From positions 8,507,001-8,571,000 of the forward strand of contig NC_072800.1 in the NCBI RefSeq assembly GCF_028583425.1: a stretch of DNA of 64,000 nucleotides. The letters run 5' to 3'. The stretch comes from Eublepharis macularius (taxonomy: Eukaryota; Chordata; Lepidosauria; Squamata; Eublepharidae). Position 1 is the stretch's first letter; every line of letters starts with the position of its first letter. Below the pieces are notes generated by a model. That model was not told the DNA's origin. It worked only from the letters and a program-made list of their open reading frames with translations, and did not search any database. Made by a program: the position numbers and the translations under genes. Below are positions 1 through 11,079 of the stretch, in pieces.

Positions 1-44
1 TCAATAAAAGCCTCCCCTTCCTTGATTTCCTGAAGGGTGGTGAT
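1..44 (-). pseudogene. LINE ORF1 fragment, distal side of the hAT insertion
   Basis: Read on the minus strand, this short piece continues the LINE ORF1-like frame found at 5834-5977. If one copy of the 8-bp duplication GTGGTGAT is removed, the frame runs through from EKRITT into FRKSRKG without a stop. Positions 37-44 are the left copy of the duplication made by the hAT element that starts at 45. The piece is cut by the window edge. Confidence 0.6.
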
Positions 45-484
45 TAGAGATGGGCATGATCTGCATTACAATCGAAAAAACCCCACGATAATGGTGATTG
101 CGAATCGGCGGATCGTGCTCGTCCACGGCCAACAATCCAGCGGTCTGGAGGGGCTGGATCGGGGCGATCGTGGTTGGATCGGGAAGCCAGACACTCAGGT
201 GCCAGCAATCTATTGCCCTGGCAACAAAGCCAGGGGAGTGCCTGAGCTGTGTTTGCCCTCCAGGGGAGGGAGGGGGAAGGGGGTGTTCTGTAGCCATGGG
301 CACTCCAATCTCATCCCTGCAAACGCTGATAGGCAGCTCTGACAGCCAAACACAGACCTCCTGCATTGCTGAATGGGACCCATGCTTATAAATAGCCTTG
401 GGCTCCCAGGCTGGGTTTCACTTTCTGCTAGCAGTGGAGTGGGACAGAGCTCTTGCTTGCCACTTGCTAGCCTTTGGGGGGGGG

Positions 485-487
<3 letters not shown>

Positions 488-535
<48 letters not shown>
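488..535. repeat. (GA)n microsatellite inside the hAT element
   Basis: About 24 uninterrupted GA dinucleotides following a run of G. It lies in the leader of the hAT element and explains the RERERE and SLSLSL shadow peptides on either strand. Confidence 0.95.
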
Positions 536-539
<4 letters not shown>

Positions 540-569
540 ATTATGCTTGGCTTTATTGGATAGGGATCT

Positions 570-900
570 ATCTCCTCTGGTTCCAGTGCTGCTGCCTGGC
601 TCTGGGACCAAGCTCAGTGGGCACCTCGGCTGAGGGCTCACATTAGTGCCTGATCGGGTCAGGTCTGTGGGAGTGGTGGGCTAGGGCTCTAGTCCCCCTT
701 TCTCTCTGGTGCCAGGGCTGCTGCCAGGCCCTGTTGCCAAGCTCGGTGGGCACCTCAGCTGAGGGCTCACATTAGTGCCTGATTGGGTCAGGTCTGTGGG
801 AGTGGTGGGCTAGGGCTCTAGACCCTCCCCCTCTCTGGTGCCAGGGCTGCTGCCAGGCCCTGGGGCCAAGCTCGGTGGGCACCTCGGCTGAGGGAGTATC
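570..900 (+). repeat. 129-bp tandem repeat, about 2.5 copies, upstream of the transposase
   Basis: The phrase GCACCTCGGCTGAGGG recurs at about 621, 750 and 879, a constant period of 129 bp. Each unit holds a GTGCCTGATYGGGTCAGG block and a GGCTAGGGCTCTAG block. The array ends just before the first in-frame ATG of the transposase at 935, so it probably belongs to the leader or promoter region. Its function is unknown. Confidence 0.85.
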
Positions 901-934
901 ATCTCCTTCTCCTCAGTTGTTGTTGGCTGGCACT

Positions 935-3360
935 ATGAGGCTCCGGGTGGGGGACAAGAGTGGTCGTGGGGGGAAGTGCAGGGATTGTCCCGGTTACAGC
1001 ACGGGAAGCAGTTCTGCGCAGGGCTCCAGAGCAGCAGAGACTCCCGCTTCCCCAAAATCACCAGTTGAGGCTGTGGAGGAGGCCCAAGAGGTCTTGCCAG
1101 TGGTGGAAGAGGAACTCCTAAAAAACTTTGGGGAGGAGGAGGAGGCCGAGGGATCCTTTGAGGAATGGTTTGGGTTTGAGGAAACCTCCAGTCCGTCCCC
1201 ATCCCAAACTACCAGTGGTGCTGTCCCTGCCTGCACTCCACCAACCACTCAGTCTTCCGTTGCCAGCACTGTGGCACAGCCAGCATCAACCCTTCATCCT
1301 CCCTCCCCTGGAACCATAAGTGGGCCACGGTTCAAGAGCAATGTTTGGAGGCACTTTTGGGCCCTTCCCAATGACTCCCGCGTGATGCGGTGCTGTGTGT
1401 GAGGCCCTGGTGCGCAGGGGCAACAACCCGCAGCACCTGTCATTGTCGAACCTGACTCGGCACCTGAAGAGGCACCACCCAAGCCTGTGGTCTCCATCCT
1501 TGGGCAGCGAAACATCTGTCGGGGGGGAGACGGAGGGCAGCCAGCAAGTCTGATCCGGGATTGGTGGGAGGGTCTCTGGAATGCACCCAGAGCAAGAAGC
1601 CTTGCCCTGAGGGTGCGGCTGGTGGGAGCGGAAGGCTCAGGCAGGCCTCCCTGGGGGAAGTTGTTCCCTCGGGGCTGGGGGTGGTGCCGCTGAAAAGGGT
1701 GAGGTCAAGGGCTCAGGAGGCGGGCGTTTGTGCGGTGGCACAGGCGATCACCTGCAAGGCTTCCCCCTGTTGGTCATGGAGGACGTGGGCTTCCAACTGC
1801 TGCTCGAGCACTTTGCCCCATGGTTCTCGATGCTGTCACGGCGCACCATTGGGCATCGAGTCGTACCCACCCAGTACGAGGCAGTGCGAGACATGGTGCG
1901 CAGAGACCTGTCAGCCGCTGAGGGCAGAACAGTCCACTTCATGGCCGTCCTGTGGAGCGGCTGCCATCACGGGTACCTGGCCATCACCCACTGGTGGCAA
2001 CCACAGGAACTCCACCTCCCCAGGCCAGATCTGTAAAAAGGCGCCCAAGTTGAGCCTGGGCTACAGGGTGGTTCTTCAGGCCCGGGGGATGGATGAGGTC
2101 TATACCGGGAAGAACATCGCCACTGCCGTCAAGGCGGCTCTGAGGGAGTGGATGTCTGGGGTGGAAGGGTTTGTCCGTGGCTTCATGGTGACGGACGCGG
2201 GAGCCAACATGTTGGCAGCCCTGAGAGAGGCATCCCTCCCGGGCCTGGTGTGCATGGTGCACAAGCTGCACCTCATCATGAGGGATGTGCTCGAGCTGGG
2301 GAGCAAGCCGAGGGACAGCTAGGACGAGGGAACCTTGCGGACGCGCAGTCTGCTGGACAGCTCCCATCGCATCGCTTCCCACTTCTCCCACAGCATCAAC
2401 TTGTCCCGCGAGCTGATCCAGAGGTAGGGGAAGGAAGGAGACCCCGAGCACCAACTGTTCCAGGACCTGCCCACGTGCTGGAACTCCACCTACGACATGA
2501 TTTGTTGTCTGGTGGAGCAGAGGCACATGGTGCAAGACATCCTGTCCTCGTCGGATGTGCTGAGTAGGGGAGTGGAGTTGGGCCTCAGCTCCGTGGACTG
2601 GAGAGTCCTTGACCAGATGTCCCGGATCCTCAAGCTCTTCAAGGATGCCATGGAGCTCCTGTGCTCCTACCAGGCCAGCCTGGGTCAGGTCCTCCCCCTG
2701 ATCCATGGCCTTGACCAGTTTCTGGCCCAGGAGCTCCAGCAGCAAGAGCTGCTCCCCAGGGTCTGGGAATTTGTCCGGAGGATCCAGGCCTGCGTCTCCG
2801 AATGCCTGTGTCCTCTCCACCATGAGGCGCCCTACCAACTTGCCTCCCTCTGTGACCCCCGCATCAAGGGCAGCATCGCCACACAGGCGGGGCAGATGCA
2901 GCAGTAGAAGAAGGAGCTCCTCAGAGCAGTGTTCCGTTTCCAGAGACAGAGGGCAGGAGACAAGGAATGGGGCAGCAGCGAGGGGCAGGCGGTGGAGAAG
3001 GAGGATGAGGGTGAGGGGCAGGAGGTGGGAAGAGAGCCAGGCCAGGGAAGAGCCACCCCAACGGACACCTTTGATTTGTGGGCCTCATCGGTGGGCAGCG
3101 TGGTTGGCCGCAGCATAGCGGGCAGGTCCCACCCAGTGGAGGACTCGGCGGGGGCCATGGTGCATGAGTACTTTTCGGAGCCCACCGAGCCCCCCATGCC
3201 AACCCGTTGCAGTATTGGGTGAGGAAATTGGACCGCTGGCTGGACCTGTCCATCGTCGCCACCAACATCCTTTCCTGCCCTCCCACCAGCGTGCAGAGTG
3301 AGTGGGTGTTCTCCCACTCCTCCGTCCCCACCGCGCATGTCTGCACCCGGACCTGGTGTT
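935..3360 (+). pseudogene. hAT transposase with BED zinc finger, decayed
   Basis: Family role: a hAT transposase binds the TIRs through a BED finger and cuts with an RNase-H-like DDE core. A low-complexity acidic N-terminus (935-1330) leads into a BED finger at about 1331-1480: SNVWRHF, then the pair C-C-V-C, then, after a frameshift at about 1400, SNLTRHLKRHH. Core hAT blocks follow in shifting frames: VMEDVGFQLLLEHFAP (about 1775-1820), MVTDAGANM (about 2185), HKLHLIM (about 2260), TCWNSTYDM (about 2474-2500), LASLCDPRIKG (about 2840) and the C-terminal dimerisation block WVRKLDRW with SVQSEWVFS (about 3215-3315). At least three frameshifts and several stops make it non-functional. Its nearest named relatives are ZBED-type hAT proteins. 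No host exon structure is seen, so this is the element's own transposase. Confidence 0.88.
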
Positions 3361-3559
3361 GACGTTCATCAAGGTGAACCTCAACCTACTGGGGTACCCT
3401 CCCGTGGACCTGGACCTCCCCAGGCTCTGAGCCACCCTGGGTGGGGTTGTGGCCGGCCCAGCTCGTCCACAGCGGCTCAAGCCTCCCTCAGTTCTCGGGG
3501 CTGCTTCCATGGATAGTGACCCTTTGCCCTCCTCTGCCAGACAAGTTCCCATTCCCTCT

Positions 3560-5190
3560 TCACATCTTTCCCTCTCTGGATCTGTTCAGATGCCTCCCAA
3601 CCTCTCCTGTCCTTTCCGTGAGGGCAGGAAGGTGTGGTGCTGCCAGCTGCTGCTGCTGCTGGCCACGAGGAACAGCTCTGTTGCTGTTGCTGATGTCAGA
3701 GTGGCACCGTACAGTCCTCCCCCCCCCTTCTGTGGCACCTGGTGTCCCCTCTGAGCAGGGGGGAATGGGTCCCGCCCACCCTTTCCACGAAGGCAGTAGT
3801 TTGGGTGCTGTCTGCTGCCGCCTGTTTGGACCCCAAGGGGCAGTTCAGATGCTCATGCTGAGATTGACAGGTTTGAGCTGCATGGTGCACCCCAATCCAT
3901 GTGCTCCTGCTGTCCTCTCTGTGCTTGGGGGGAATGGGAGCCACAATCAGTCTTGTGTCCTTTCCGCGAGGTCAGGAAGGTCGTTGAGGTCTGCCGCTGC
4001 TGCTTTGGGGCATGAGGGGCGGCTCCGGAGATGTTGCTGATGTGAGAGTGGGACCGTGCATTGTCTCCCCCTTTGCATGGGCACCTGCTGTCCCCTCTGG
4101 CCAGGGGGGAATGGGTCCCCTGAATCATGCCCGCCCTGCGAAGGCAGGAAGGTGGTTGAGTTCTGTTGCTGATGCTGCTGTCATGTTTCTGTCTCCCCCT
4201 CTTAGGATCCACTCTGACCCATCCAAGCAATGTCTCCTGTCCTGCCCATCCCCTACATTCCACAAAGGCAGGACGGTGGATCAGGTCTGCCCCTGCTTCA
4301 TGAGGGACTATCCTGTTACTGCTCCTTCCTTGGTTACACAGTTGTGATTGAGCTGCCGATTGTACCGTATAAGGGTAGAGTTGGTTGACAACGTGGAGGC
4401 TCCCCTTTCAACAGGACTGATGGGACCTCTTTCAGTTGGGTGGGAATGTGTCCTGCAACTCTGGTCCTTTCTGGCAAGGCAGGAAGGTGGGTGCTCTCAG
4501 CTGCTGTCGGGTATGTCCTAAACTGGAGCCTTAGATGAGGTCACCCGGTAGCTGGGGGATCAGGCTGCCCCCAGGCGAATGTGGCCTCCTTTCCCCCCCA
4601 CGCTGGGAATACCTGCGTGCTCGACTTTGTCCTGCCGTTTGCTGGGGGACCTTCCCCCTCCCCCTCCTCATGATGACACGTCGTGTCCCTCCCATCCTTT
4701 CTGGCGAGGCAGGAAGGTGTGAGCTGCTGGCTGCCGCTGCCACACTCTTCCTCGGTGGTACCCTCGGGTAAGGACACCCAGCTGCTGTGGGACCTTCCCC
4801 CTCCTCATTATGACACATCCTGTCCATCCCATCCTTTCTGGCGAGGCAGGAAGGTGGGTGATGTCGGCAGCCGTCGAGTGTCTCCTAAGTGGGAGCCTCA
4901 GGTGAGGTCACCAGGTAGCTGGGGGATCAGACTGCCCCCAGGCGAATGTGGCCTCCTTCCCCCCCCCACTCCGGGAATACCAGCGTGCTTGACTTTGTCC
5001 TGCCAGTTGCTGGGGGACCTTCCCCCTCCCCCTCCTCATGATGACACGTTGTGTCCCTCCCATCCTTTCTGGTGAGGCAGAAAGGTGGGTGATGTCGGCA
5101 GTCATTGAGTGTCTCCTAAGTGGGAGCCTCAGGTGAGGACACCCAGTAGCTGGGGGATCAGGCTGCCCCCGTGCGAATGTCAGATCTCCC
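3560..5190 (+). repeat. Degenerate satellite-like array in the 3' half of the hAT element
   Basis: A consensus of the form CTTTCYGNGARGGCAGGAAGG recurs at about 3612, 3779, 3958, 4135, 4255, 4468, 4695, 4827 and 5064. A second marker, GTAGCTGGGGGATCA, recurs at about 4549, 4915 and 5146. Spacing varies between about 120 and 370 bp, so the array is composite rather than a simple tandem repeat. No coding signal is convincing; the open frames here are shadows of GC-rich repeats. Confidence 0.75.
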
Positions 5191-5690
5191 CCCCGGCGGG
5201 AATACCAGCACACTCTTCTTCGGCCTGGCGGGTGGGCACATGGGGGGTGCCACTGTTGAGTGGCAAGACCCCCCGCCCCCTGAGGGGAGGCGGCTCGTCG
5301 CTGTCTCCCCGTGCCCGCCAGGCCCGGCGGCCACCGTCATCACCCACCTTCGTTTCCCGGCAGGAATACCAGCATGCTCAAGTTTGGCCTGGTGGGCGGG
5401 CACATGGGGGTGCTTCTATTGAGCAGCAAGACCCTCCGCCCCCTGAGGGGAGGCATCTTATCGCCGTCTCCCCATGCCCGCTGGGCCTGGCGGCTGCCAT
5501 CATCACCCTCCGTTCTTTTCTCGCCAGCGCGCTCCTTTTTGACCTGGTGGGTGGGCACATGGGGAGATCGTCCAGACCCCCCACCCCCTGAGGGGAGGCA
5601 GCTCGTTGTTGTCTCCCCGTGCCCGCCAGGCCCAGCGGCCGCCACCACCACCCATCTTCCCACATAACTGGGAATAGCAGAGCGCCCCGC
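5190..5690 (+). repeat. Three tandem units of about 165 bp at the hAT 3' end
   Basis: The phrases GGTGGGCACATGGGG and CCCCTGAGGGGAGGC recur three times (about 5230, 5395 and 5551 for the first phrase). Each unit ends with a block like GTCTCCCCGTGCCCGCCAGG. CCCCTGAGGGG is itself nearly palindromic. The array runs almost to the right terminal region of the element. Confidence 0.8.
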
Positions 5691-5825
5691 TTTGGCCTCC
5701 ACGATCCACAATGCACGGATTGGGAACGGGAGATGATCTGTGTGGATCATTTATTCGGGATTGTCGCTGGCACCGATCCATGATCAGCTGGATTGTTAAT
5801 TTTTTTGGGATCGTGCTCACCTCTA

Positions 5826-6310
5826 GTGGTGATCCTCTTCTCCAGGCTCTGAACCTTTTCTTCCAAAAGTCTGACCAGCTTACACTTCTGGCAAGTGAAC
5901 TCTGTCTTCTCTTCTGGGAGGAAAACAAACATGGTACACTCCATGTAGGTGACTGCAAAGGGGGCTTCAGTAGACATGATTGCCTTCCAAATATATACCC
6001 AGAGTACTCTCAGCAGAGTTTTGGGTCCCTCAGGCAGATCCCCAGGCTAAGAACCCCAGGCAAAGAGCCCTTTAGCTCTCACCCTCTGGCGAGGAGGAGG
6101 CTTTTGTTTCAAAAGGTCACTTACTGCCTAGCCCAGCAGGGCCCCAGGATAGTAGGGGGCGGGGCTTGTAACCAAGAGCAACAGCAACCAGCAGCAAACA
6201 ACAGCAATTCACTCAGCCCCCAACGGCCCCACACAGAACTTAACCAGAACCACTCTCTAGCAAGCTACACAGAACCCACTCACCCTCAGCTTCTCAAACA
6301 GTAGCTAGGA
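5826..6310 (-). pseudogene. LINE 5' UTR and ORF1 start, inverted relative to the RT part
   Basis: On the minus strand an ATG at about 5977 opens a frame beginning MSTEAPF and containing EFTCQKCKLVRLLEEK, an amphipathic stretch with a CxxC pair typical of the ORF1 start of CR1/L2-type LINEs. A GC-rich stretch to about 6310 would be its 5' UTR. The frame is broken by the hAT insertion (5826-5833 is the right duplication copy) and resumes at 1-36. The reverse-transcriptase part downstream lies on the opposite strand, a geometry expected from twin priming (5' inversion). Two independent insertions remain possible. Confidence 0.6.
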
Positions 6311-6418
6311 AAGGCAAAATGATTAGAACAGACAAAAATAAAAGGGAATTTTACACTAAAAATGAGATAAAGGGACAAGTAGAGTCCATGGATATATCAA
6401 GCATGTGTTGGCACAAAA

Positions 6419-8185
6419 TTGGAAGGAGAGGGAGCACAGTATAAGTTGCAAGTGCCCTTTCTGGGCAAAGTGATTAAGAGAGCAGTAGCTGACCAACTCC
6501 AGATCTTCTTGGAAAACTCCAGCACTCTAGACCCTTTCCAGTCTGGATTCAGACCAGGGCATGGGACAGAGACAGCACTAGTAGTGTTAGTGGATTATCT
6601 TCATCTGAATATAGACAAAAGCCATGCCTCCTTATTGCTCCTCCTGGATCTATCTGCAGCCTTTGACACAGTAGACCATGCCATCCTGTTGAGGCATTTA
6701 GAAACAGAAGTGGGCATCAAAGGATGTGCCCTGGATTGGTTTAAATAGTTTCTCATGGAACGGACTCAAAGGGTTGCCGTTGGAGATCAGCTATCTCCAG
6801 ATGCGAACTATATTGAGGGGTTCTGCTGGGCACAATCTTATCTTCCATGTTATTCAACCTCTACGTTAAACCTTTAGAAGAACTCATTTGCAGCTATGGA
6901 GTGGGATGTCATCAATATGCAGACAACACCCAACTCTATTATCTTGCTATCCAGGTCCCCACAGGATGTAGTAAAAATCTTAGATCGCTGCCTGACAGCC
7001 GTAGTGAAATGGCTGAAAAATAACAAATTAAAATTGAACCCAGACAAGACTGAAGTGATGCTTGCTGGGAAGTCAGGGATCTTGAAAGACATTGTACTCC
7101 CCACTTTCGATGGAGTTCATTTGACCCTTGCAGACTCAGTTAAGAGCCTAGGGGTTATACTGGATCCCGTGCTACTGCTAGAAAAACAAGGCAGCTGCAA
7201 AAAATGCTTACTACAATCTTAGTCTAGACTGGAAGATGGCTTTTTATCTCAACACAGCCGACCTGGCCACCTGGATCCATGCTATGGTAACATCAAAACT
7301 TGACTATTGTAATGTAATGTAATGACTATTGTAATGACTATTGTATACATTGGTCTCCCATCTAAGCTAACTAGGAGGCTCCAATTAGTGTGAAATGTTG
7401 CAACTCGACTGTTATCAGGAGCGAGCAGGAGCATGAGCATCACTCCCATCCTATAGTTACTCCATTGGCTACCTGTCAGTTACTGTGCTCAATTCAAGGT
7501 ATTGATTATTACATACAAAGCTCTTCATAGCCTTGGCCCGACATACATATGGGACCGCTTTCCTCCCTATGTCCCTCCATGGCAGCTTTGCTCATCTGAA
7601 CAGGGTCTCTTACAGGTGCTAGCCTGCACATGGGCAAAATCAACTGCCGCCCATACATGGGCTTTCTCTGTGGTGGCCCCTACCCTGTGGAACGGCCTGC
7701 CTGAGGAGGTCAGGAGAGCCCCCACGCTCCTGGCTTTCTGCAAACAATGCAAAACCAAACTATTCAAAAAAAGCTTTTTTCTCGGATAGGAGGGGGGTAT
7801 TGTAGGGAGGGGGTCTCAGATGTTTCGCTAACGAGTTAGGAACCACAGACTTCACCATTACGTTGCCTTACATATTATCTGTTGCTTTAAATATGTACTG
7901 CTATATACTACCTGTGCTTCATGTTATTTAATGTCAGTCCTAGAATCGATTATATTCTGTTTCATCAATTCTCCACCCCCATATTGGATCCTTGCTAATG
8001 CTATGTCTTTGTAAACTTGTATACATTTACCCTATGACATTGTTTATGGAAATGTTTTTGACACTGTATGGAAATGCCTGCCCTTGTCCTTGCTACTGAT
8101 TGTACTAATCCCACATTATGTAATCCGCCTCGAGTCTCAGTGAGAAAAGCAGACTATAAATGGCATAAATAAAATAAAATAAAGT
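6419..8185 (+). pseudogene. L2-type LINE reverse transcriptase remnant and 3' UTR
   Basis: Three fragments of one ORF2 are visible. 6419-6748 carries FQSGFRPGHGTETAL and LLLDLSAAFDTVDHAILL (RT motifs). 6896-7222 carries NNKLKLNPDKTEVMLAG and KSLGVILD. 7502-7789 carries the C-terminal AFSVVAPTLWNGLPEEV block. Stops and frameshifts separate them, including a shift around the lost YxDD region (about 6890-6930). The 3' UTR ends with CCGCCTCGAGTCTCAGTGAG followed by an A-rich (AATAA)n tail at about 8160-8185, the usual L2 ending. The same 3' UTR appears inverted at 52322-54800. The EN domain and the start of ORF2 are missing. Confidence 0.85.
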
Positions 8186-8748
8186 GGGGGGGGTTGTTGT
8201 TAAGAAGCATGTTAGAAGTACGCATTAAGCAAATTCCAGAAGGGAGCTGTGTTCAAAAGTCTTTAATGGCAAAAAGACCAAACAAAAATAGGAAGTTTGG
8301 GGATAACTCAAAGCTTAACTTGTTTATTGTGGCAGGGACAAGAGCCCACTGCATCAGATGTCCTAAATGTCTGGGGCAGAGTTTCTGAATGAGCCACCTA
8401 TTCCAAGTCTGTTCCATTTTGCCACCTAATTAGAGCATTAGGCTTTGTACCTGATTAAGGAAAGGCTAATGGACTGGCTTGCTTCCTATGTAAATGCTGA
8501 ATTGTAAACAAGAGGGAGATAACTTTGGAGAAAGATCTATTAAGAATAACTTCTGAGGAAGGTCCACTATGAAATGGGCTTACATCTAGATGCTCATCTT
8601 ACTTCTGTGTATTACAAAAGCTATTCCACTATATCACAAGGACAGGACTTTTCTAAAATTGTGATACAGGATCACATTATTTGTTGTGATGATTTTCTGT
8701 TATCTATGTAATATGTAAAGATCACAAGCTATTTCTGTTATTATAATG

Positions 8749-8904
8749 AGAGCTGCTGTAGCACAGTGGTTAAGTGGTTCGGTTGCGAATCAGCACTCTT
8801 TCAGTTCGAATCCTTCTACTGCCATGAGCACAGTAGGTGGCCTTGGGTATGCCAGTCCTCCCAGCCCCAGCTCCCCAGCTGCATTGTGGGGATAATAACA
8901 AACA
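8749..8904 (+). mobile_element. tRNA-derived SINE fragment within a direct repeat
   Basis: The A-box-like TAGCACAGTGGTTAAGTGG and the B-box-like AGTTCGAATCC, about 45 bp apart, mark a tRNA-derived pol III head. A CORE-like body (GGTGGCCTTGGGTATGCCAG) follows and ends near GGGGATAATAACAAA. It is flanked by an imperfect direct repeat of about 45 bp (8704-8747 and 8905-8950), much longer than a normal SINE target duplication. Confidence 0.75.
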
Positions 8905-8950
8905 CTATGTAATATGTAAGGATCACAACAGTCATTTCTGTTATTATAAT

Positions 8951-11079
8951 ATACAGCAGCCATAAATCACAACGATTGCTTGCTTTTTGTTAATTGTGAT
9001 TTTTTACACTGTGGGTTGTTTTCCAATCTGTTAGTAATACAGCCTTATATTATTATTTTAAATTATTTTTTATTAGTCAGCCTGCAGGATTAGGATTGCT
9101 GGGACTGCCTTTGCAGATGCTGCAGGAGATTCTGGGGAGGGTGGATTTTGGGACGATCATTTGCAAGTTTTCTTGTGCTGAGGTACAAGTGTAGTATTTT
9201 ATATTTTATATTGTATTATTCCTTTCTTAGCTTTCTTCTTGAATATAGTTTGTTCTATTTTGTGTGTGCCATGTGTGTTGTTTTCTTTCTGAAGCATTTT
9301 ACTGTTTTTACTTGGGGTTTGTCCCGCCCTTTCCTTCTTTATTATTTGCTTTGATTGCATCTTTCTTTCTCCTGCCACTTCTGGCAGTTTGGAAGCCATT
9401 TTTAAAATTTAATCCCCCTCTGTTTTATTTGCTTCATTAGTTCTTTATCCCTTTTGGTGACTAGCTGTGTTGCCTGAGTGTGGCTGACCGTGTATGGTCC
9501 CCCCACTTGGGATTTGTCTGTCGTGTAACTCGTATGTCTGGGTGTTCCAAGTGTAACCCAATTTATTTGGGGTTACAGACAGTCTAATTCATACATACAT
9601 TACAGCATCCTATCTGATATCTGTGTATAAGGAAAGCACATCATGACTGTCAGGATATCTTCTGGTTCTGATGGGAAAAATGTGAAGCATGGTGGGGGCA
9701 GATCTGGCAGAGGGAGTGGGAAAGGAACGGGTGATTTTGAAAAAGCAGCAGAAGCCAACAGTAGTAGCAGTCTATCTGGCAATGGAAGTCCCCCCTGCAA
9801 GCTCAAGCTACTGTTCTTCAAGCTCCAGTGGCTGCAGTGCCAGTTCCTCAAGCTGCTTTATGTTACTGTTTCTTATCAATTCTTCCATAGATTTTAATGT
9901 TAGATATGGACACCTTTCATTGCCTCAAAAATGGGGGCTCCTTTATTCTATCTGTCTGATATTTGGCAGGAGAGATGTCCTGGTAGAGTACTGCAACCAG
10001 TAGTGTCCAGTTCAGACTGAAAACCAGGAACAGCCAAACAAGGGGGACACGTCCTAAGAGACCTAAGAATACCTAACTCAATATTACAATCATTTATGTT
10101 TTTTTATGATTTTAGTTTTTTAATTTTCAAAAAGTACAAGTGCAAGCAGTGCAAACCTATTTTATAACCAATTCCTATTTTACATACAAACACTATACAT
10201 TGTATATACCCCAAGTGACAAACGCTCCAAAGTAAGGTTATTATTTCAATTCATATAGTTTCAGTTCGTATTTTGTATTAATCCTTTTGTCTCATTTGCA
10301 GACAGACAACCGTTGTGTGGAACCAAAGTTGTCATTGATGGGAAGAAGTATCTGGGAGAGCTGGCAATGGGTGCGCTAGCACTTGAAACATCCCGTTTCG
10401 CGAAGCTTCTTCATAAGCCAAAATTTAACTGTATCTCCAAAACTAATCAGTTCTTTACATGCTTTGGTACAAACATACCAAACATAGTGTTGGAAAAGAT
10501 CTTAGCAGTTTGATTTCATTAATATTTCTGTACAATATGTGGGATGAGACCTGAAAAACAAATTCCCTATTACTTCTATGAAATGTGGAGTTGAGCATGC
10601 AAGCAAGAATTTTAAGCAGTCTTATTGGCCCATCTAAGTATAATTCATAGTTGTTGGCATTCCGGCATCCTTGCAGTATGGCAATAAAAGCCAAGGGAGT
10701 TCTTGCAGATTAATGGTAGATTTCTCCTTGCAATTAATGGCTCTTTAGTTCAGCTACTGGGAGCTGCATCTTTCTTCTGTAGCCAATTAACAAAGGTGTG
10801 AATCAAAGCTGGAGATAGCAGATGTACAGACAAGAGTTATTTAACTTAGAAAGTCGTACCTTCCTTTTTTGGCTGTAGAGCAAAAGAACTGGAAAGCCAA
10901 TCTGTTAAGATTCGTGTTAAAGACTCCAGATTTCAAGATGAGCATGCATGCAGCATTTATTAGTTCAATCCACTCTCCTGTTCCTTTTTTTGGGGTCAAA
11001 AGGATAAACAGCAGTATGTTAGACATAGCCACTTCCTATAGGAACTGGCAAACAACTCACATTTGGAAGCTTATTTATT
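8951..11079. other. No recognisable gene
   Basis: AT-rich sequence without convincing coding signal. Short open frames at 9643-9897, 9689-10003 and 10313-10513 match no family I know and lack supporting context. The stretch before 8704 (8186-8703) is likewise unassigned. Confidence 0.5.

Larger units (their letters stand above)
45..5825 (+). mobile_element. Complete hAT DNA transposon with TIRs and 8-bp TSD
   Basis: Cut-and-paste transposon of the hAT superfamily. The left end reads TAGAGATGGGCATGATC (45-61). The right end, reverse-complemented, reads TAGAGGTGAGCACGATC (5809-5825), so 14 of 17 terminal bases match. The flanks carry the same 8 bases, GTGGTGAT, at 37-44 and 5826-5833; an 8-bp duplication is the hAT hallmark. 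Inside are a decayed BED-finger transposase (about 935-3360), a (GA)n tract, a 129-bp tandem repeat upstream of the transposase and a long repetitive GC-rich 3' half. At 5.8 kb it is longer than most hAT elements because of that 3' half. The element appears complete but inactive, since the transposase frame is broken. Confidence 0.93.

Noticed and set aside
1984..2838. 284-codon minus-strand open frame
   Set aside because: It lies opposite the hAT transposase, whose plus-strand fragments carry recognisable family motifs; the minus frame has none and reflects GC-rich antisense.
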